NCBI GenBank assembly: GCA_950295325.1
Contig: OX485803.1
Location: forward strand, 33,867,554-33,931,553
DNA length: 64,000 bases
Origin: Polytrichum commune
Taxonomy: Eukaryota; Streptophyta; Polytrichopsida; Polytrichales; Polytrichaceae
Direction: 5' to 3'
Positions 57,912 to 64,000 of this stretch are shown one piece after another. Numbering within the stretch: position 1 is the stretch's first letter; each line of letters begins with the position of its first letter. A model generated the notes under the pieces. That model was not told the origin of the DNA and searched no databases. It saw nothing but the letters and a program-made list of their open reading frames with translations. The translations under genes were made by a program, and so were the position numbers.

Positions 57912-59337
57912 GAAAAGGTATGCATTAAAAGTTGTAACTTGGTTTTAGGAAAAATGCACATGTTCATGTTTCCATACTCATATTCAATATCATTATAGTC
58001 TTGTGCTATCATTTCTACCCAATTTCATCTAGTGTTGAGAGGCATGATTGCTTATTGGGAATTAGGTACACTCTTTCACACTTATTAATGCGGCTCACTC
58101 TATTTTTTATACACCACAAATTCTTTGGTCAATGTAATGTTTCTTGACCAGCGCCATTTGAGAGCCCACATTATCATGTGTTCAAATTTAGGGATTTGAA
58201 TTCAATGGTTTTTTTTTTCTTTGCGGGGGGGGGGGGGGTCAAATTATGAAATATTGCAGGTGGAAACATAATATCATTTAACACTAAAACCATAAATGTT
58301 TTGTTTTCATTTTAGAGTTAGATATTCAACTTTTCTTAAATTTTTAGCCACCTTGATTTTCAGCCCACACAACAAATATAGTGGGCCACATGTATTTCTA
58401 CATGCACTAATTTTGAGTCCACAATGATTTTGTGTAAATGGTGTCATGGTGATTATGGTGATTATGGCAATTGCGGACATGCCCTCCTCATTACACCGCC
58501 ATCCAACCCATCCATGCCATGTGGCCTCATAGGATTTGACTATAATGAATTGGAGTGGGCTATAGCTAGTCCGATATGCACCCTAGCTCACCGTGGACTC
58601 ACTAGGGTGCACAATGAGTCATCCATGACATGTTCCATAGTACATAAAAAATGTAGTTTGAAGTCTAATGTTACATCTCTGTTAAATAGTGGGGACTTAA
58701 ATATAAATATATATGTAAAACAAATGAAGTTGAGACCACATCGATTTTCAAATCCCCTAAAACTACAATGCAAATGTACAAATAGTGTCATATCAACATA
58801 ATCACAAGTGACATTATGAGTTTCACGGTCTTCATGATCCACATATCAATGAACATGTAACCAAGACAAGTGGCATGATAATATTGCACACCAATGACAA
58901 TGGCGAGACCATGTAACACATAAGTACAAAACTATTTATAACGTTGAATGGCTTCAAACTACATGCTATTCAAAATACCAATGATGCCCATTACGTATAA
59001 GTTTTTGAATACTAAATACCACACCTCCTAAGCACAAATGTATGACCTTTCCAATACTAAAATTATTGTGCACACATGAGAACTTCCATGTCACGAGAAC
59101 GTGGCATATAATTTCCCCTTCTTATGTGTGATGGTATAATATAACAATTTTCTGCCATAACTATGATAGACCCTCGTTACCTTATGTTTCTCCTCAAGCC
59201 CTTCTCGTGATTCATCTCTCTCTGCTCTCATCGTCAATAAATTTTTTTAAAACCTCTTTGGAAAAGGGTTAGGATTTGTCAAAAAAAATCCTTAATGACA
59301 TCACCTAGTGCCGTCAACAATGTTTGTATATCATGAC
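57912..59337. other. Intergenic with G14 tract
   Basis: G14 at 58225-58238 preceded by a T run. The frame 58424-58801 is open for 125 codons but has no domain and is opposed by an overlapping frame. Confidence 0.45.
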
Positions 59338-59564
59338 TACGCTAAATATTTTATTTAGTGTCACTTACTATTTGGAATGATGTAATAATATTATTTTTTA
59401 ATTGTACATCCAATTTTTATCATAAAAATGTCAATTAAATTGGTTTTTTTGGACATTATAGAACATTCACATATTTATTTGGGAGAAAATTACATTAATA
59501 GTAAAAGAATATGGGAATGTGAAACTCCAAATAGTAAGACACACTAAATATCATATTTAGTGTA
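59338..59564. mobile_element. MITE family 2, second copy
   Basis: 227 bp with the same ends as 22945-23150: TACGCTAAATATTTTATTTA, GTGTCACTTACTATTTGGAA, and on the right CTCCAAATAGTAAG..ACACTAAATAT, CATATTTAGTGTA. The internal sequence is AT-rich and more diverged than the ends. Confidence 0.85.
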
Positions 59565-62199
59565 GTTTCCCATCAATGAAGTGGTTTCATGAGGATTACC
59601 GTTGTATTCCACTTTCTAAAGCATGATTAATTTGATCATTTGAAGCCCAATGTGGCTATTGGTCTAAATGGATCATGCTCAATGGTATTTCAATGGGTGC
59701 TTGAGTTCCAAATTTCCAAAAAAATGGGCTCTACTCGAAAGCAAATGAGGACCAGGTGCCACACATGCTAACCACCTACAAGGCCGGTGGTTGGGGGTGG
59801 CAGCTAGCCCGTGTCAAGCTAAACTGTAGATGCTAAAAATATATGGGTCTTAGGACACATGAATAAATGACCCAAATTATGGGCCTTTTAGAGACACCAT
59901 CACCAACTAATTAATATCATGCATATGAAGACACGAAGCATTTCTTCAATTTGAGAGAGAGCCCGTGGATTCTCTTTGGACATAGAATGTTAAATGAGGG
60001 ATGTCCATTCATCCTAGAATGAATATCTAGAAGAGCCATCATCGTCAGTATTATTATTATCATTATTCTTGACCAATATTTTTGGTCAAATGATAGAAGT
60101 GGAGGGCCATGGAAGGCCATTGGTTGATAGTAGGAAGAGGGAGTCGTTTGTTTCTAGAATAAGAACTCACTTCAATATGCAGTGACTTTCTTTGTAACTA
60201 TAAGTCTCAAGTTGAGACACTTTGACTTCTACATGTTCTCTACGATCGCCACAAATCCCCTTTAATAGCATACTACCTAGACTAAAACAATGTGGTATAC
60301 CAATCGGAGCCCATGTTTTGTTGTCTGTAGAAAAAGCTTCTTGCATTCAACACATTCTAGCAATTATAGCTTTATCTGGAGCAACCAACAAATTGATAGC
60401 TTGCAAGTCAACCTTCAAATTTCCAATAGACCCAAAAAGCAGCCTTGTGCATTTTGCAAATATTGTCGTTGAAGATTTGTCCTTACTCTTTGATTTCTTT
60501 CACTCGTAACAACACCACTTATTGCAAGTTGTTCACACTTTTGTTGAAGGCAGACCACGTCAATTTGAAAGTTCCCTAAAGATGGAGTGGAACAAATAAC
60601 CTAACCACTTGTCACTTGACATGGTGACGAACAACAACTCGCCTCCAAGTCATTGGACATGTACAAGGTTGACATTCTCCTTTTGTGAGCCATAAATGCC
60701 TATCATGAAGAAATATGAAGCATGTCAAATCAAGCTACACTTTTTGGAAATCTAAAAAGCATCCATGACAACGTTTCATGCATAGTTCTTCATGTGGGCA
60801 AGAGTATGCCTAGCAACATACAACCATGTTTGTGTAGGCAAAAAATTCTATTACATTGTTTCATTCACTGCATTAGTCACTCTAAGCATACACAACAAGT
60901 TTCTATACCTCATATTCAATCACATGCTAAAAATACTTTTGCATCAATGGTAGGTTTTGTACTATCATTCGGCTTGATTTCTAAACAAACATCCATTTTT
61001 ACTTACTGTGATAGTAATATTGAATCTTAAATTATAATCATTTTCATCCTAACATACTTTAATCCATCGTATCTCGATCACCATGATTCAATTTCATTCC
61101 ATTTTTAATTGATTATTTAGTATGAATTTTGTTTTAAATCAATCATTTTGTTATGTAGTTTCATATGTAGAATAGTGTTGTAACTTTAACTTGTAATTAA
61201 AGATTTCAAGTTGTTAATGATATTTTTATGTTAAAGGCCAACAAAAAGCGCTATGATTGAGTGCATTGAAGGATAACAACCAAAAGTAAAATAAATAAAA
61301 ATGCATCAATGGCCACTATGCATGCCATCTAATTCTATGTGTGTTTGTGTACATGCGTGTAAATGTGCACTCCCCCCACATGAAAACCTCAACATTAATA
61401 ACATGGAATCTTCATATTTCTTGTTGAAATATTGAGAAGATATTTTTCTACATATGCATTTCGAAGTTGTGAACCCATTATTGCCCAAGAATTCCCCACA
61501 TGCTTCTCTCATAAAGACAAGTCACTGCAAAGCCACTTCACTCCTCAAACGCCCCCCCCCCACCCCCAAGTCTTGTGCTCCTAGTGAAAGGAGACCATGC
61601 AGAGATGAGGATGCAAATTTTTTTAGGCGGGCAACCCTTGTGGTGAATAGATGCAGAGTGGATCAATGAGTGTGCTTTGGGGGCACTCAAGCGGGAATAG
61701 AGTGCCCCTGGGAGCTCGTTCTCTTTTTTTAAATAAATTTAAGGGTAAAATTTGCATGCAAGCTGAGAAGTGTGTTGATGGCTACTATATGTGGGTTCTA
61801 GTCCTTGTGGTAGACATGACATGGGTTTGAATCCCCACACAGACATCTTCATGCCTTTACACTTTTTAGCAAGTGCGGCTCTCACGCTTAGTCCAAGTAA
61901 CGTGCTTAGTTCCACGTTCATTGGGAATACTTGAACATTTGTTCATTGGGAATGCTACCTAATTCTGGATGAAATCTGCGAATTGAATGATTGTTTGGGT
62001 GCAACATGCTACCCAAACTCAAAATAACCAATCAATCTTCGCCCTACATCTAGATCCAATGGTCCGGATCCCACGCCCCTCCCTACATGGCCTTCATATC
62101 GGTAGTAGCCATGGACTTTGCCCCCCGCCCTCCCTACCCCCCAAACATTCGCTAATGTTTCAAGAATATAGTTAATAAGTGCATGTCTCATTCTACGTC
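59565..62199. other. Intergenic, nothing recognised
   Basis: No supported gene. The frames at 60222-60509 and 60722-61030 carry no motif I recognise. C10 tract at about 61552-61561. Confidence 0.45.
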
Positions 62200-62520
62200 A
62201 TTCTAATTTGAAGGAGAACAATGCTCTGGAGTCCAAAGCTTTTTTGAAGGTCACTAAGACTTTAACAAGAAATGTAATTTTCATGGCCAGGGTGTTTCCC
62301 ATTGCAAGAATCAACCATCTTTAGCAGTGGGGCAACACCCAAACCCAACATGTTTTAGAATTGGCATTCAAGCTTATTCTAAGAAACACTCGTGACCTAA
62401 TCATTGAACTTCAACAACCTCTATAACAAATGTATGAACTTCAAATTCTTGCATATGTGTGCTTTAAGCATGTTTTATTCTTGTTATTATTATCGAACCT
62501 CCTCATCCATCTTCCCATGC
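62200..62520 (+). repeat. Dispersed repeat D, copy 2
   Basis: Counterpart of 43785-44115: GGAGAACAATG.TC, GAAGGTCACTAAGACTT, ATTGGCATTCAAGCTT, GAACTTCAAATTC and CGAACCTCCTCATCCATC. No coding frame. Confidence 0.7.
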
Positions 62521-62759
62521 AAAGTTTTAAAAAAGAAAACGAAAAAGAAGTTCTTTAGTAGTTGCTCAAACTTGAGAAATGCAAATTTGCAAGTGTTGGA
62601 TCTTCTCGGTTTTTGTTGAAATGAAGATATTCACTTTCGCAAATATTCATTAACATACAAGTGGTTGATCATGGAATACGTTGGTAATACTAAACCGAAT
62701 TGCCCTCAACGCCAAGAGTGGTATCCACCCTTCGGCAATGAAGGGTGGAGGTTACAACA

Positions 62760-63145
62760 TAGTAAGGTAGATGGGCCTTAAGTGGCACGTTTTCTTAATC
62801 AGATCCCTATATTTTATTGGTATGTGGTTCGGTGAGGATCAAAGGGCAAACATCATAAAGACACACGTTTACAAGAGATTAGGCTACACCTCCAAATATA
62901 AATAACTACTCTGCATTCCACAATGAACACAATTAGAAGGACATATGTACCCAATCATGAAATCAACAAACATGCACTTCCAATAAACATAACTAAATCA
63001 AGGGAAGTTCGATTTTCAATATGGTTTTTGCATATGTTTCATCGTAGATCTACAAATACAACATACATTTCGTTGTGTAAATCTAATCCATAAAAGTTGG
63101 GGAACACAAAAAACGAACGGAATAACACCCACATAGCTTGAGTAG
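62760..63145. repeat. FB-type element lacking the nested insertion
   Basis: Same order as 31300-32050: GTGTGGTT(C)GGTGA, CACA.GTTTA..AGAGATTAGGCTAC, ACAATGAAC, CATGCACTTCCAATAAACATAACTAAATC and AAATCTAATCCATAAAAGTTGGGG, AACACCCACATA. It runs uninterrupted through the site where the 369-bp element sits in the other copy. Confidence 0.75.
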
Positions 63146-63427
63146 GATTGACCAATGCCCTCATTGGAGGTGGAAGGGGGCTCCAAAAAGCCTCTCTCAA
63201 TGCTTGTGTGTTTGATACCCAACTTATTAGGTATCTAGTTCCCAAATTCATTGGTTGCATGCACCCTTAGGCCCATAAAGAAGAAAAGCACGTGGAACCC
63301 TTGCCGAGCTGACTCGGGGCATCGATTCGTATGATGAATAATAAGTTAGTGCCGATCATTGGATGCTTCCAAATTCCAATCATCCACTCTCGTAAAAAAG
63401 CCCAAGTAAAACACACACTACTTACAC

Positions 63428-63769
63428 TACACTCAATAGGTAGATTAGTGTTGGAAACACTAATAGTCGACGAAAATGCTAAATGTAAATTGTCTCTATA
63501 GTGTTAGAACACTAAATGTCAACTCTAACTCTATTTGTACCAAGTAGTAACTTTAAATATTTACATGAGCGCATTTAGTGTTAGATGATATTTTGTAAAT
63601 CTTGGAATGAAGAATTGAAGGAAGAAGAATATGAGAACCTCGTAAAATGTATAATTTGTTCAAACCCTATTCAAACACTAATTGTAATATCAGTTGAAAA
63701 TTAGTGTTTTAGGTAACTATTGCATCTAACACTAATCTTCATCTAACACTAATCTACCTATTTAATGTA
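63428..63769. mobile_element. 342-bp TIR element
   Basis: Left end TACACTCAATAGGTAGATTA, GTGTT and the reverse complement of the right end TACATTAAATAGGTAGATTA, GTGTTAG agree at nearly every base over about 27 bp. Sub-terminal AACACTAATAG/CTAACACTAAT repeats occur on both sides and inside. Non-coding. Confidence 0.8.
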
Positions 63770-64000
63770 CTTATTAGCCGATCTAACTTTTTGAACAACA
63801 ATTCGTTTGGAACCCTAGAAAAATTACCTCTACTTTGCATGAGAACTTCCAAATATAAATTGATGCGGTCATCATGTTATTAAGATGTTTGTGTGCAATG
63901 CAAACATCATGCGCCAAAACATTTACGTTATACTAAACATTTTGTTTTATTTTCAAATTCTCAAGAAAGCCAAGATGGTGACAATCATTGGAGTGTTGAA

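Noticed and set aside
58424..58801. 125-codon plus-strand frame
   Set aside because: Overlapped by an opposing frame, low-complexity start (GDYGDYG) and no recognisable family.
60222..61030. Two plus-strand frames of about 100 codons
   Set aside because: No conserved motif on either strand, and no splice-consistent neighbours.

Overview
This is nuclear DNA from a land plant with a large, repeat-rich genome. The evidence is a seven-exon GT-AG gene for a plant-type poly(A)-binding protein, relics of Ty3/gypsy (Tat-like) and Ty1/copia (Tnt1-like) retrotransposons, several families of short terminal-inverted-repeat (TIR) elements, many CT/TA microsatellites and repeated C or G homopolymers. The AT-rich base composition, long intergenic stretches and an old SWIM-type zinc-finger relic would suit a seed-free plant or a gymnosperm, but the lineage cannot be fixed from sequence alone. 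There are no bacterial operons and no CRISPR array.

Layout. 0.25-0.89 kb: a minisatellite of about ten 62-71 bp units, each centred on an inverted repeat of the type GGTATTGGCGG-NN-CCGCCAATACC. 1.0 kb: a tRNA-like remnant. 1.74-8.05 kb, minus strand: a truncated Tat-like gypsy element with its upstream LTR (6443-8046), primer-binding site, gag, CCHC knuckle, DGGSG protease and only the start of reverse transcriptase. 8.2-9.1 kb: a SWIM-type gene broken by a frameshift. 13.4-15.0 kb, minus strand: a decayed copia relic. 15-19 kb: inverted repeats and a fold-back element with a MITE nested in one arm.

The one gene that looks intact is at 20862-27797, plus strand: a PABP homologue whose seven exons join in frame to 678 codons. 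It has an acidic N-terminal extension, RRM1, RRM2, RRM3, a basic linker and a C-terminal PABC/MLLE domain. RRM4 is missing, and the peptide-binding KITGMLLE core of the MLLE domain is not conserved. Introns 1, 3, 4 and 5 carry repeat or transposon sequence. The leader region (19.3-20.0 kb) and the downstream flank (27.9-29.0 kb) are each built from tandem duplications.

29-64 kb: no gene I can support. It is a field of dispersed repeats: a large fold-back family (called FB here) with about a dozen partial copies, three copies of a ~350 bp MITE, at least four further small TIR elements, a 369 bp element nested in an FB copy with a likely empty site elsewhere in the window, a 46-bp minisatellite, microsatellites and at least twelve C/G runs. 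Several TIR families share the terminal palindrome ACTAAA..TTTAGT. The most informative features are the remodelled PABP gene, the palindromic minisatellite and the nested insertions.
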